Positions 1-12,161 of a stretch of DNA of 64,000 nucleotides are shown here, piece by piece. The stretch comes from Sipunculus nudus (taxonomy: Eukaryota > Annelida > Sipuncula > Golfingiida > Sipunculidae), in the NCBI GenBank assembly GCA_026874595.1, contig CM049319.1:40495473-40559472 (forward strand), read 5' to 3'. The position numbers and the translations under genes are program-made. The notes under the pieces were generated by a model, which saw only the letters and a program-made list of their open reading frames with translations, made no database searches and was not told the DNA's origin. The stretch's first letter is position 1. Each line of letters opens with the position of its first letter.

Positions 1-2545
1 TTAGGTCTCTGTTACCCATATCCTTCAAACTATGGGGCCCCAAAGTACCCCCCAGAGTAGTCAAAAATTTCATACAAAAACTTCAATATCTCAATAACTA
101 CATCACTGATGGTCATGATTTGTGGCATAACTATTGATCAAGAGGTGTTCCATCAGTTCCTGCAGACTGGTGGCGCCACTTATATTGTTTGATTTATTTA
201 CGATTTCTTCCTCTATTTTTGAGACCTTTAAGGATGCTGTCATCTGTTAGCATTGCACAAATCGTAACGACTGGACCTAGAATCTTCATTCTTGACACAC
301 AGGGAGACCCATGAAAATTCTCCATGGAAACCTGAAATTAGGTCTCTGTTACCCATATTCTTTGGGCTGTATGGCTCCAAAATACCCCCCAGAATAATGG
401 AAAATTTGATACAAAAAGTGCAGTATCTCAATAACTACAACACTGATGGTCATGATTTTTGGCATACCTATTGATCATGAGTTGTTCCATCAGTTTCTGC
501 AGAGAGGGTGCGCCACCTCTATTTCTTTCAAATTTTTACGATTTTTTTCTCTTTTTCGAGACCTTTGAAGATGTGGTTATCTATCAAGAGGGTACAAATT
601 GCAACAACTGGCCCTAGAAACTTCATTCTTGTCATGCAAGGAGGCCCATGAAGAGTGCCTGTGGAAACGTGAAATTAGGTCTCTGTTACCCATATCCTTC
701 AAGCTATAGGACTCTAAAGTATCCCTTAGAATAATGGACAATTTGATACAAAAGCTGAAGTATCTGAACAACTAATACGGAGATCATCATGATTCTTTGC
801 ATGGATATTGACCATTAAGTGTTTTTAGCTCAGCTGACTGTAAGTCATCTGAAGTATCCCTCAGAATAATGGACAATTTGATACAAAAGCTCAAGTATCT
901 AAACAACTATTGCAGTGATCACCATGATTCTTTGCATGGATATTGATCATTGAATGTGTCATCAGTTTCTGCAGTATGGTGGCGCCACCTGTATTTTTTT
1001 ATTTTTACGAATTTTTTTCTCTTTTTTTGAGACCTCATAAGATGCGGTCATCTGTTAACATGGCACAAATCGTAACAACTGGACCTAGAATCTTCTCTCT
1101 TGACATGCTGAGAGGCCCATGAAAAGTCTCCTTAAAAACTTGAAATTAGGTCTCTGTTACCCATAACCTCTGAGCTATGGGGCTCCGAAGTACCCCCCAG
1201 AATAATGGAAAATTTGATACAAAAGCTCAAGTATCTGGACAATTATTATATTGATCACCATGATTCTTTGCATGGATATTGATCATGAAATGTTTCATCA
1301 GTTTCTGCATTCTGGTGGCGCCACCTGTATTTTTTTCAATTTTTAGCTCAGCTGACTGAAAGTCATCTGAGCTTTAGGGATCACCTTTTGTCCGTCGTCC
1401 GTCCGGCCATCCAGGCGTCTGTCTGTTAACAGGGCACAAATCGTAACCGCTAGACCGGGAATCTTCTTACTTGAAATCCTGGGAGGTCTATGGAAATTCT
1501 CCTTGTAAACCTGAAATTAGGTCACTGTGACCTATATTCTTTGAGCTATGGGGTTCTGAAGTACCCCCCAGAATTATGCAAAATTTAATACAAAAGCTCA
1601 AGTATCTGAACAACTAATGCATTAATCACCATGATTCTTTACATGGATATTGATCATGGAGTGTTTCATCAATTTCTGGAGATTGGTGGTGCCACCTATA
1701 TTTTTTTTTATTTTTTACGATTTTTTTTCTCTACTTTTGTGATCTTTAAACATTTGGTCATCTGTAAACAGGGCACAAATCATAATGACGGGACCTAGAA
1801 TCTTCTGTCCTCACCTCCAGGGAAGCCCATAAAAGGTCTACAAGGAAACCCGAAATAAGGTCCCTGTTACCCATATTCTGTGAGCTATGGGGCTCTGAAG
1901 TACCCCCCAGAATAAAAATTTGGTCATATATTAACAGGGCACAAATCATAATGACTGGACCTAGAATCTTCTGTCCTCACCTCCAGGGAAGCCCATAAAA
2001 GGTCTACATGGAAACCCGAAATAAGGTCCCTGTTACCCATATCCTTCATGTCCGGGGCTCCGAAGTACTCCCCAGAATAAAGATTTGGTCATCTGTTAAC
2101 AGAGCACAAATTATAATGACTTGACCTAGAATCTCCTTTCTTGATATGCTGGGAGGCCCCTGAAAAGTCTCCTTGTGCACCTGAAATTGCATCTCTGTTA
2201 CCCATATCCTTCATCCTATGCGGCTTTGAAATACCCCCAAGAATAAACATTTGGATTTGTTAACAGGGCACAAATCATAATAACTGGACCTAGAATTTTA
2301 TTTTTTGACATGCTGGGAGACCCCTGAAAAGTCATCTTGCAAACCTTGAAAATAGGTGTCTGTTACCCATATCCTTCATGCTACAGAGCTCCATAGTACC
2401 CCAATTAATATTGGATGATTTTATACAAAAGGTCAAGTTTGGAAAATGTATTTCATTCAAATTTGACATTCAGATGATAAAATTACTTTTGTCAATGTCT
2501 TCCTGGTCAGCTGAGCGTCATGACCCCTGGGTCACTTGTTTTAAT
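1..2545 (-). mobile_element. Nested copies of a dispersed element with GCTCAGCTGAC-type ends
   Basis: The stretch is built of diverged copies of a unit of roughly 340 bp. Each unit carries a palindromic GGTGGCGCCACC-like motif (about 169, 507, 979, 1314, 1685), the phrase GTTACCCATATCCTT and a GTTAACAGGGCACAAATCGTAA-like block. The same units occur in the opposite orientation at 16-22 kb. One type of terminus (TTTTTAGCTCAGCTGACTG) appears inside the block near 825 and 1353. The other type (reverse of ACAAGTGACCC...GTCATGACGCTCAGCTGA) closes it at about 2505-2541. This indicates copies inserted in, or fused to, one another, with the outer copy starting before the window. No coding capacity is visible, so the element is probably non-autonomous. 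The class is not identified. Confidence 0.7.
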
Positions 2546-2830
2546 GTTGTATCCTTGTGTCACCCTGGCCCGGTGTCTACCGCACCTGCGGTTCCTTGGT
2601 GTGTAATCAGCCCCATTGCTGGGTCATGACACCAAGGAACCCCCCAAAGACGCACTTGTGTGCGAGATATTCACGGCTGTTGGGCAGAGCCTTCCCATTA
2701 AGCCTGCATAGCGCTCACCCTGGGTGGGGGCTGACCGTGAAAAACCTCACCGCCTCGGCTGAGATTCGAACCCACGATCTCCCGGCTTTAAGTCCTGCGC
2801 TCTACCCCTGAGCCACAGAAGCCGGTGATA
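2545..2830 (-). mobile_element. tRNA-derived SINE (minus strand)
   Basis: On the minus strand the head reads like a tRNA. A Pol III A-box-like segment (TGGCTCAGGGGTAGAGC) lies at about 2799-2815 and a B-box (GGGTTCGAATC) at about 2763-2773. The anticodon arm does not pair convincingly, so this is better read as a tRNA-derived SINE than as a functional tRNA gene. Downstream (lower coordinates) the body holds a 13-bp inverted repeat, GGTTCCTTGGTGT at 2590-2602 and its complement at 2629-2641. The left limit is set by the end of the neighbouring dispersed element and is approximate. Confidence 0.6.
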
Positions 2831-3841
2831 TGTAAAGACTTTCACCTAAAGGGTAAAGCAGGTCAATTGTGTTTCTTTTCACGTTTCCACATACAGTAAT
2901 TAAGCCACATGATCTGATTATTCAAATTTTAATAAGAAAACATCATGTTCATAAGTAGGAATGAATAAAGGGGAACGTTGCTGGAAAACGATCAAGTCAA
3001 ATTTTATCATTAGCTTTGCAAATATTCCTCACTCTTTATCAATTATTTATTCCTCTGTTTTTATTGTTTAAAAAGTAATGTTCACAAAAACTGGGTTGAA
3101 GTAGTTTTAAATATAAAAAAACTGTTCCTGTTTTATGAGTAACAATTGCTGAAAATATGATGCCAGTTAACTTATATTTTATCATATTCAATATACAGAC
3201 GAAACTAAATGTTTATAAGAACAAATAACCTTCATGTTTAAGGAAAATATGATTGATGCGTATATTTTAAGGACACTTTCTGCATATCAACACATATTTT
3301 TTTTAATATTAACACATAATCCTTCCTCCTTCCACTATTCCAACTGATTATATAACAGTCACGCAAGTCTAGAGGCAGCCAGAAACTATCCCCAGCCTTG
3401 CATGCTAATTACAACTTCACTTCATTCGTGGGGCGGGGGTTAAATAAACAGTTTTATACACAGTAAATATCGGAGACGCACATAAACTCAACATCCACTC
3501 ACCGCAGTACTCGAGGTCTGGTTGACCACCGGAACGAAGATCAAAGCTATCCTTTAAATCCACCGAGATCAAAGCTGAACCAAGGACTGCATGGTCCGGC
3601 GGGGTTGTGTTTATCACACCTACGACCTGCGGTCGGCTACTCAGTAATGGTCTGTTGTAACGTTTGGTTTGCACAGGTTAATTACCCCGGCTTGGGCATT
3701 CTAATTAAAGCATGCCGAGGATAACCCCGGCTAGCGAGGCGGTGTTTTAATTCACTGTGCCTACGCTCGGGTGCACTAATTAGTCGGCAATATGTATCAC
3801 CGCTGATCTAGCGCTCAGATGATCTTTTACACCATTTTATT
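2831..3841. other. Sequence with no recognisable gene
   Basis: The first part (to about 3350) is AT-rich with no repeat structure I recognise. A more GC- and CpG-rich patch follows at about 3420-3780, with short inverted motifs such as TTACCCCGGC and GATAACCCCGGC. An 85-codon open frame on the minus strand in the patch (3417-3674) has no family resemblance and no supporting splice context. I would not call a gene here. Confidence 0.5.
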
Positions 3842-3963
3842 CTGGAACTTTTTGTCAATGTTCAAATTTCGGATATTTGGTCAAAATTTCGGTTCTCTGT
3901 TTTTTTATTTCGGATAACGATTTTTCGGATAAACCATGTTCGGATATTCGACGTTCTACTGTA
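3842..3963. mobile_element. Possible pogo/Tigger-like transposon terminus
   Basis: Read on the minus strand, the segment begins CAGTAGAACGTC followed by repeated ATCCGAA motifs at the spacing common at the ends of pogo/Tigger-type DNA transposons (consensus start CAGTAGA with CTTATCCGAA-like blocks). The outer edge falls at about 3961-3963, next to a TA that could be the target dinucleotide. I did not find the opposite end or any transposase, so this could be a solo end of a MITE. Confidence 0.35.
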
Positions 3964-4894
3964 CTTAAAATGACTCTTAGCTACACATAGCCTTGCTATA
4001 CAAGTCATGCTTATGATTAGTGGTGCGGACCAGACCGGACCATCCACTGGTCGTCCACCACCCGGTCCTGGTACGGTCCAGCTTGTAATACAGGCGGTCT
4101 GGTGCTGAGGGAGGACCAATCAAAGCGGTCCGGTCCATTTATATAATGATAATTTTTAAAATATTTAATATTATTTTATTTATTTATTTAAAAAAAATAT
4201 ACAAGCTGACGCCAAAAAAAAAAAAATAAATTATTATTATTAAGTAAATAAAATAATTACAGGGGCGTAGCCAGGATTGAGGGAGGGCCGTAATCAGTAG
4301 CGCATCCAGATATTCGAGACCGGGTATACTGATTATTACAACGTAATATATTTTAGTTTTTTTATAAATTCTTTTTTATTTATTTAAATAATGAACCCTG
4401 TTTCTATTAAGGTTAATGACAGGTACAGAGGGGATATCTCCCTCCCATATTGGACATTTTTTAAAATTTGCAATGTAAAGTGGACATTTTGAGTCAATTT
4501 TCACCCAAAAAAATATAAGGGTTTTCTGTTCTCAGTGACTATTCTGTTATGTCTTTGCATATTGCTGTCAAACTGTAGAGGGGTTCAATATTTAATATTT
4601 ATAATTATCTTTAAAATTACGTTATAAAATTTTCAACATGTTAAGTCAATGGCGAAAAGGGGGATCTACATTTATAATTTGCAGTATATTGTCTTTTGAA
4701 TGTAATGCTCGGGGTAAAATAACTGATTTATTGAAGTCTTATGTGAAACATTGCATTTTACCTGGGTCCGTGGTCTCGACAGCACACAGGACTCAGCAGA
4801 GCACAGATAGTGGGTTCGAGTACTGGTATCAGCAGAGGAGCCTTGAGATTGTTCACGGTCGATCCAAACCAGGGCCTGGCGCTCTCCATGGAGT
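3964..4894. other. Mixed intergenic/repeat sequence
   Basis: At 4022-4137 a GC-rich block carries opposed GGTCCGGTCC-like motifs (GACCAGACCGGACCATCC near the left, GCGGTCCGGTCC near the right), suggesting a small inverted-repeat element. From 4138 to about 4760 the sequence is AT-rich with A- and T-runs. At 4765-4880 there is a degenerate tRNA-like segment: B-box-like GTGGGTTCGAGTAC near 4810, with a possible eroded A-box upstream. It may be an old SINE head. It directly abuts the 49-bp minisatellite. Confidence 0.35.
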
Positions 4895-7470
4895 AAAGTC
4901 CATGGTGTAAAATATGTGATTTCTCTTTAATATCAGAGAGTACAGTAGATGGTGTAAAATATGTGATTTTTCTCTTTGATAACAGAGAGTACGGTACATG
5001 GTGTAAAATATGTAATTTTTCTCTTTAATATCAGAGAGTACGGTATATGGTGTAAAATATGTGATTTTTCTCTGTAATATCAGATAGTACGGTACATTGT
5101 GTAAAATCGGTGATATTTTCTTTAATACCACAGAGTACAGTACATGGTGTAAAATATGTGATTTTTCTCTTTAATATCAGAGAGAACGGTATATGGTGTA
5201 AAATATGTGATTTTTCTCTTTAATATCAGAGAGTACGGTATATGGTGTAAAATATGTGATTTTTCTCTTTAATATCAGAGAGTACGGTATATGGTGTAAA
5301 ATATGTGATTTTTCTCTATAATATCAGAGAATACTGTACATGGTGTTAAATATTTGATTTTTCTCTTTAATATCAGAGAGTACAGTACATGGTGTAAAAT
5401 TTGTGATTTTTCTCTTTGATAACAGAGAGTACGGTACATGGTGTAAAATATGTAATTTTTCTCTTTAATATCAGAGAGTACGGTATATGGTGTAAAATAT
5501 GTGATTTTTCTCTGTAATATCAGATAGTACGGTACATTGTGTAAAGTCGGTGATATTTTCTTTAATACCACAGAGTACAGTACATGGTGTAAAATATGTG
5601 ATTTTTCTCTTTAATATCAGAGGGAACGGTATATGGTGTAAAATATGTGATTTTTCTCTTTAATATCAGAGAGTACGGTATATGGTGTAAAATATGTGAT
5701 TTTTCTCTTTAATATCAGAGAGTACGGTATATGGTGTAAAATATGTGATTTTTCTCTATAATATCAGAGAGTACTGTACATGGTGTTAAATATGTGATTT
5801 TTCTCTTTAATATCAGAGAGTACGGTATATGGTGTAAAATATGTGATTTTTCTCTATAATATCAGATAGTACTGTACATGGTGTTAAATATGTGATTTTT
5901 CTCTTTAATATCAGAGAGTATGGTACATGGTGTAAAATCGGTGATATTTCTCTTTAATATCAGAGAGTACGGTATATGGTGTAAAATATGTGATTTTCTC
6001 TTTAATATCAGAGAGTACGGTATATGGTGTAAAATATGTGATTTTTCTCTTTAATATCAGAGAGCACGGTACAGGGTGTAAATCGGTGATATTTTCTTTA
6101 ATACCAGAGAATACGGTATATGGTGTAAAATATGTGATTTTTCTCAGTAATATCAGATAGTACGGTACATTGTGTAAAATCGGTGATATTTTCTTTAATA
6201 CCACAGAGTACAGTACATGGTGTAAAATATGTGATTTTTCTCTTTAATATCAGAGAGAACGGTACATGGTGTAAAATATGTGATTTTTCTCTATAATATC
6301 AGAGAGTACGGTACATGGTGTTAAATATGTGATTTTTCTCTTATATATCAGAGAGCACGGTACAGGGTGTAAATCGGTGATATTTTCTTTAATACCAGAG
6401 AATACGGTATATGGTGTAAAATATGTGATTTTTCTCTTTAATATCAGAGAGAACGGTACATGGTGTAAAATATGTGATTTTTCTCTTTAATATCAGAGAA
6501 AACGGTACATGGTGTAAAATATGTGATTTTTCTCTTTAATATCAGAGAGAACGGTACATGGTGTAAAATATGTGATTTTTCATTTTAATATCAGAGAGCA
6601 CGGTATATGGTGTAAAATATGTGATTTTTCTCTTTAATATCAGAGAGAACGGTACATGGTGTAAAATATGTGATTTTTCTCTTTAATATCAGAGAGAACG
6701 GTACATGGTGTAAAATATGTGATTTTTCTCTTTAATATCAGAGAGAACGGTACATGGTGTAAAATATGTGATTTTTCTCTTTAATATCAGAGAGTATGGT
6801 ACATGGTGTAAAATCGGTGATATTTCTCTTTAATATCAGAGAGTACGGTATATGGTGTAAAATATGTGATTTTCTCTTTAATATCAGAGAGAACGGTATA
6901 TGGTGTAAAATATGTGATTTTTCTCTTTAATATCAGAGAGCACGGTACAGGGTGTAAATCGGTGATATTTTCTTTAATACCAGAGAATACGGTATATGGT
7001 GTAAAATATGTGATTTTTCTCTTTAATATCAGAGAGAACGGTACATGGTGTAAAATATGTGATTTTTCTCTTTAATATCAGAGAGAACGGTACATGGTGT
7101 AAAATATGTGATTTTTCTCTTTAATATCAGAGAGAACGGTACATGGTGTAAAATATGTGATTTTACTCTTTAATATCAGAGAGAACGGTACATGGTGTAA
7201 AATATGTGATTTTTCATTTTAATATCAGAGAGCACGGTATATGGTGTAAAATATGTGATTTTCTCTTTAATATCAGAGAGAACGGTACATGGTGTAAAAT
7301 ATGTGATTTTTCTCTTTAATATCAGAGAGAACGGTACATGGTGTAAAATATGTGATTTTTCTCTTTAAAATCAGAGAGTACGGTACATGATGTAAAATCG
7401 GTGATATTTCTCTTTAATATCAGACATTACAGTACGTGGTGTAAAACCGGTGATATTTCTATTTAATATT
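4895..7470 (+). repeat. 49-bp minisatellite array, about 52 copies
   Basis: The consensus unit reads roughly GAGAGTACGGTATATGGTGT, then AAAATATGTGATTTTTCTCT, then TTAATATCA, giving 49 bp (for example the starts at 5231 and 5280). Variant units carry AAATCGGTGATATTTTC in place of AAAATATGTGATTTTTC. Variants recur in blocks: the group with CTCTTTGATAACAG at about 4971 reappears at about 5411 (440 bp, nine units). The variant AGAGCACGGTACAGGGTG recurs at about 6061, 6352 and 6937. Because 49 is not a multiple of three, the open frames over the array are chance products. It lies upstream of the first visible exon. Confidence 0.95.
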
Positions 7471-9485
7471 TAGTCGTGGAAATCTTTTTTAAACATATAT
7501 TTCACGACTTCCTTTATTAGTATGTTATATTAAAGCGTTATTTTGCAACATATATTTCTGTTATTATCTTCTCTTGTATTCATATGTGTAATTTTGGTGC
7601 TACTTATATACAAATATATCTCATATAGTAAAAATATAAATTTTAAATTTTTGTCAAACGGCTAGAAAGAATATTGATATAGAACGGACAGTTGAAACGT
7701 TGACAGTGACGATATTAACATATTTCTCTGATTACCCCTGACTGTATTTTTGCTACAAGAATTTCAAAATTTATATGTTAGGCAAAATAAAATTAATTAA
7801 AAATTCAGAGATCTACAATAGAAATAAACCCTATCAATCAGAACGGTACCAGAAATATATTTTCACATTTGAATAACTACCTTTCTTTTTTTTATTTTAA
7901 AAATAAATTAAAGTGTCGAATATGCAAATCATCTCTTTCAATATGCAGGGTATGACAATTTATCGAGCTGAAGCATATTTTACAGAAAACGGATGTTCAA
8001 CAAATAGAAATCAACATATAAAAATGACAAAATTATTCTGCAAATGTATTTCTCTGAGTTGAACTTTAAACAGTTAAACTCTCTCACATGGTATAGCTTA
8101 AGTAAAAACTACAGTTGGCCTTTGGGCTCAGGTCAATATAATTGAACTGCGAAAGACGAAAAAGGCTGCAGCTGTTTTCTTGTAGCTAAAACTTTGGAGA
8201 ATGGATTTTATTGTTAACAAGGATCAACAAGACGTAGTTACATGCATATAAAATTTAACATTCATTCTTTCCTATATTTATCTGACATTGATCACTTCAC
8301 TAGAACAGATTACAACCGTTGCCCACATGTTAGGGACAATGTCCAACCTAAATGAGACTCTCAGTTGGCCATCTAAGTGTCCGATTATTGTGTTAGTGAA
8401 GGGTCAGACGGCCGGCTGAATAAACCCCTCTCTGGGAATTACGGGGGGGGGGGGGGGGGCAAGATTCCACTGAACACCGGGGACGGGCCAAGACTGCACG
8501 GACTGTTTGTTTAACAACAATCTGTTTGCTGGACAATCTGTCAACTGAAGTGACCTCAGTTTTGGGGTAAATTGAATTCAGGCAGGCCACAATGTCCTGT
8601 GATCAGAGATTTCCAATATAATTCCAGCCTTCCCTGACACATTTTATGTCAACACGATAATGTGGTCTACGTTATTTATATCAGTTACACTTTCACATGT
8701 TCTCGAGGTTGTTTGTAAGACGTCTTAACTCTGGCAGCCCCTATCTGTTTGCGACCACATAACTTCCCTTTCTTTGACTCCAAGTTAATCCCTCTCAGTC
8801 TTCCTTTCTTCTTATTCTCGGTGATTATACATATGTTATGTAAGATGAACGGTGGGTGTGTATGGCTGAGAACGATTCAGCTTTCTGTTCCGGTAGATTG
8901 TCTGAGTAAACGTTACACACAAGTCCTACAGCCATATTTCACAGAGCAATCGTTTTCTGCTCCGTGTGTCCACACAACACAATGTATAATGCGGGAGCAA
9001 GCATCTTCACCTTTGATGAGGGGTTTAATGCGTACCCATGATTATCCATGATAATTTATTAAACTTCCACACACATTAATTCGTCACAGGCATGAGATTC
9101 TCATATCTTATCATTGTTACTGCTGGAACTTCGGCTTATCTTGTAACTTCACCTCCAAGGCCGGTCAATTTGACATAAGCTATTAATGGCCCATAATGGG
9201 TTGTAACCAAGGTGCACGTGAAATGCAGGACATGTGGCCTCCAACAGCCAGATGGACCTGTGTGTGGTTTAGATAACATATGTCAATAATTATGCTGGGG
9301 TCTATCACAAATCAATCACAATGATATATTCCCGGATTTGTTCTTCTCCATTTCAGACGAAGCATTATCCAGGGGTAACAATATAACAGATGTACGTTAT
9401 TCTTCGAACCAGGTTTTCAACATCCAACACCCAACAGTTACGTCGGTTTACTTATCCCAAAGTCTCTACTCTCTATTTCGCTAAC
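7471..9485. other. Non-repetitive sequence, no gene supported
   Basis: The left part (7471-8390) is AT-rich. A run of 17 G residues sits at 8443-8459. A 100-codon open frame at 8749-9051 (+) has a hydrophobic start but no recognised domain, and I do not regard it as a gene. If the receptor gene has an upstream exon in this window it could be hidden here, but I could not find one that fits in sequence and phase. Confidence 0.4.
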
Positions 9486-9489
9486 GAGA

Positions 9490-9785
9490 TCACATGACCA
9501 TCTTCAACTGTTTCTATCCGCTAACCATCAAAATCACGTGACAATCTTCAAATGGTTCTATCCGTTAACCATCTAAATAACGTCACAGTCTTAAGAATTA
9601 ATCGTTCTATCCGTTATCCGTCAAAATCACGTCACAGTCTTCAGAATTAATCAATCTATCCGTTATTTCAAATCACGTCACAGTATTCAGAATTAATGGT
9701 TCTATCTGTTATCCATCAAAATCACGACACAGCCTTCCAAAATTATCATTCTATCCGGTATCCATCAATATCACGTCACTATCTG
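9490..9785 (+). repeat. About 50-bp minisatellite, about 6 copies
   Basis: Repeats of the form TTCTATCCGTTATCCATCAA, AATCACGTCACAGTCTTCAG, AATTAATGG occur about every 50 bp from TTTCTATCCGCTAACC near 9510 to the copy ending near 9785. Copies differ by several substitutions and small indels, suggesting an older array than those downstream. Confidence 0.75.
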
Positions 9786-9974
9786 GTCGACTAGACTCGG
9801 TGAACACCTGGCTCTGGCTCTGTACGATAGAACATGACTGCTTTATTTTATATTAGTAGAACTATGACGTCTGATTCGAAATTAATCCACTGATTTGCTT
9901 ATCCTAAAGACCATATAGCATTTTTGTTACACGTGTTCGCATTATCGTAAAATGATATAGCACTGTGGTCTAAC

Positions 9975-10195
9975 TTTGTGTTGGAAAACCAACCAGATTT
10001 GTTGTGTGACTCTGTGTAAGACAACCAACAAGAGGAGATGTGTAACTCAGCGTAGGAGAACCATCAAGAGGCGTTTTGTGACACTGTGTTAGAGAACCGA
10101 CTGGAGGCGTTGTGTAACTCCGCGTAGGAGAACCGACCAGAGGTGTTGTGTCGCTCTGTGTAAGAGAACGGACGATAGACTTTTTTGACTGCATG
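9975..10195 (+). repeat. About 36-bp minisatellite, about 6 copies
   Basis: Units of about 36 bp contain GTAGGAGAACCGACCAGAGG followed by CGTTGTGTAACTC. On the minus strand they encode a 12-residue periodicity, which accounts for the 74-codon open frame. Copies alternate between a GTGTAAGAGAAC form and a GCGTAGGAGAACC form. Confidence 0.7.
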
Positions 10196-10289
10196 TTAGT
10201 CTATGTCGTAACCGTGGTGTTTAACTATGCTTTGAGAGCATATGCGTCGGAGAGGGAAGGAAGGCATAGACGAATGCGTGTTTGAGAGG

Positions 10290-10760
10290 CGTGATGTAGA
10301 TGTGTTGCAGATGTACGAGAGGCGTAACGTAAATATGTTGGAGAGGCGGAGAGAGACGTAACGTAAATGTGTTGGAGAGGGGACTAGAGGCCTAACGTTA
10401 ATATGTTGGAAAGGAGGCGAGAGGCGTAACTTAAATATGTTGGTGAGGGGGCGAGAGGCGTAACGTAAATGTGTTGATGAGGGGGCGAGAGACGTAACGT
10501 AAATGTGTTGGAGAGGGGGCGAGGGGCGTAACGTAAATGTGTTGGAGAGGGTTGTGAGGCGTAACGTAAATGTGTTGGAGAGCGGCGAGAGGCGTAACGT
10601 AAATGTGTTGGAGAGGGGGCGAGAGGCGTAACGTAAATGTGTTGGAGAGGCGGTGAGAGACGTAACGTAAATGTGTTGGAGAGGGGACGAGAGGCGTGAC
10701 GTAAATGTATTGGAGGGGGGGGGGGCGAGAGGCGTAACGTCTATGTGTTGGACGGGGCGC
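10290..10760 (+). repeat. 33/34-bp minisatellite
   Basis: The unit is GCGTAACGTAAATGTGTTGG followed by AGAGGGGGCGAGAG, with spacing alternating 33 and 34 bp (repeat starts at about 10501, 10535, 10568, 10601, 10635). Runs of G vary in length, including about 12 G near 10714-10725. The 191-codon minus-strand open frame through it is an 11-residue repeat arising from the 33-bp period and is not a supported gene. The array is partly duplicated at 11300-11510. Confidence 0.9.
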
Positions 10761-12040
10761 GAGATGTCCAATTGACTGTCAGGTAGAGAAACGAAATGGG
10801 CTGAATGTGTGTTGGTGAGCCGACTAGAGCCCGCATAAACATTATATTTAACGCACGTCTTTTATTGCTGTGTGTTTTTCTGCTCTCATTTTTTATATTA
10901 CTTATGATTTAGCCTGTTAGCTGTCATAAGTCAGTCACATTAGTCAGTTGCATCGGAATATCAGAGAAACGCAACCAGCTTCTACACCCCAGATTTACTA
11001 CATTGATCGACTAGTCAGAACATTCTAGGTAAATTGATCGACCTGCCTTAGATTGTGGTCTAAACTGATCGACTAGCCTCAGACTATGACCGAAATTGAT
11101 CGACCATCCTTAGACTATGACCTTAATTGACCGAGCAGCTTTAGACTATGACCTTAATTGATCGACCAGCCTTAGATTTTTGCGCAACACACCTTTCCAC
11201 AATGCCTGATGCACAATACAAATATTGAAAGGCTTTTCCCCATAGAATGAGAATTATAACCGTAGTCATAGGAAGTTAGGTGGTGTTGTACAGGCGGGGA
11301 GGGGGGGTAACGTAAATGTGTTGGAGAGGAATGAGAGGCGTAACGTAAATGTGTTGGAGAGCGGCGAGAGGCGTAACGTAAATGTGTTGGAGAGGGGGCG
11401 AGAGGCGTAACGTAAATGTGTTGGAGAGGCGGTGAGAGGCGTAACGTAAATGTGTTGGGGGGGGGGGGGGGGCGAGAGGCGTAACGTCTATGTGTTGGAG
11501 AGGGCGCGAGATGTGCAATTGACTGTCAAGTAGAGAAACGAAATGGGCTGAATGTGTGTTGGTGAGCCGACTAGAGCCCGCATAAACATTATATTTAACG
11601 CACGTCTTTCATTGCTGTGTGTTTTTCTGCTCTCATTTTTTATATTACTTATGATTTAGCCTGTTAGCTGTCATAAGTCAGTCACATAAGTCAGTTGCAT
11701 CGGAAAATCAGAGAAACGCAACCAGCTTCTACACCCCAGATTAACTAAATTGATCGACTAGTCAGAGCATTCTAGGTAAATTGATCGACCTGCCTTAGAT
11801 TTTGGTCTAAACTGATCGACTAGCCTCAGACTATGACCTAAATTGATCGACCGTCCTTAGACTATGACCTTAATTGGCCGAGCAGCTTTAGACTATGACC
11901 TTAATTGATCGACCAGCCTTAGATTTTTGCGCAACACACCTTTCCACAATGCCTGATGCACAATACCAGTATTGAAAGGCTCTTCCCCATAGGATGAGAC
12001 TTATAACCGTAGTCATAGGAAGTTAGGTGGTGTTGTACAG
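10547..12040 (+). repeat. 747-bp tandem segmental duplication
   Basis: The segment from about 10547-11293 is repeated as about 11294-12040. Matching landmarks are 747 bp apart: ATTGACTGTC at 10771 and 11518, and TGGTGTTGTACAG at 11281 and 12028. Each copy has the 33/34-bp minisatellite, a unique-looking block, and a short internal tandem of about 31 bp built on AATTGATCGACCAGCCTTAG (about 10985-11180 and 11735-11925). In the minisatellite part the offset is 779, so one repeat unit was gained or lost after duplication. Substitutions between copies are sparse, implying a fairly recent event. Confidence 0.9.
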
Positions 12041-12161
12041 AAGTAGACCACGCTCGAGGATTACTTAACGGGATGTAGGAACATCACTTATCATAAGAGA
12101 CCATTTATCATCTGACACATGGGTTTGCCGTTTTATTTTTATTTTTATTATATATTTTTAG

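Noticed and set aside
2755-2822. A functional tRNA gene
   Set aside because: A and B boxes are present, but the anticodon arm and acceptor stem do not pair properly; a SINE head explains it better.
8749-9051. 100-codon open frame as upstream exon with signal peptide of the receptor gene
   Set aside because: There is a hydrophobic stretch, but no similarity to the receptor family and no matching donor/phase to exon A.
10196-10771. 191-codon minus-strand open frame
   Set aside because: It is an 11-residue repetition produced by the 33-bp minisatellite; no known domain and no start or splice support.
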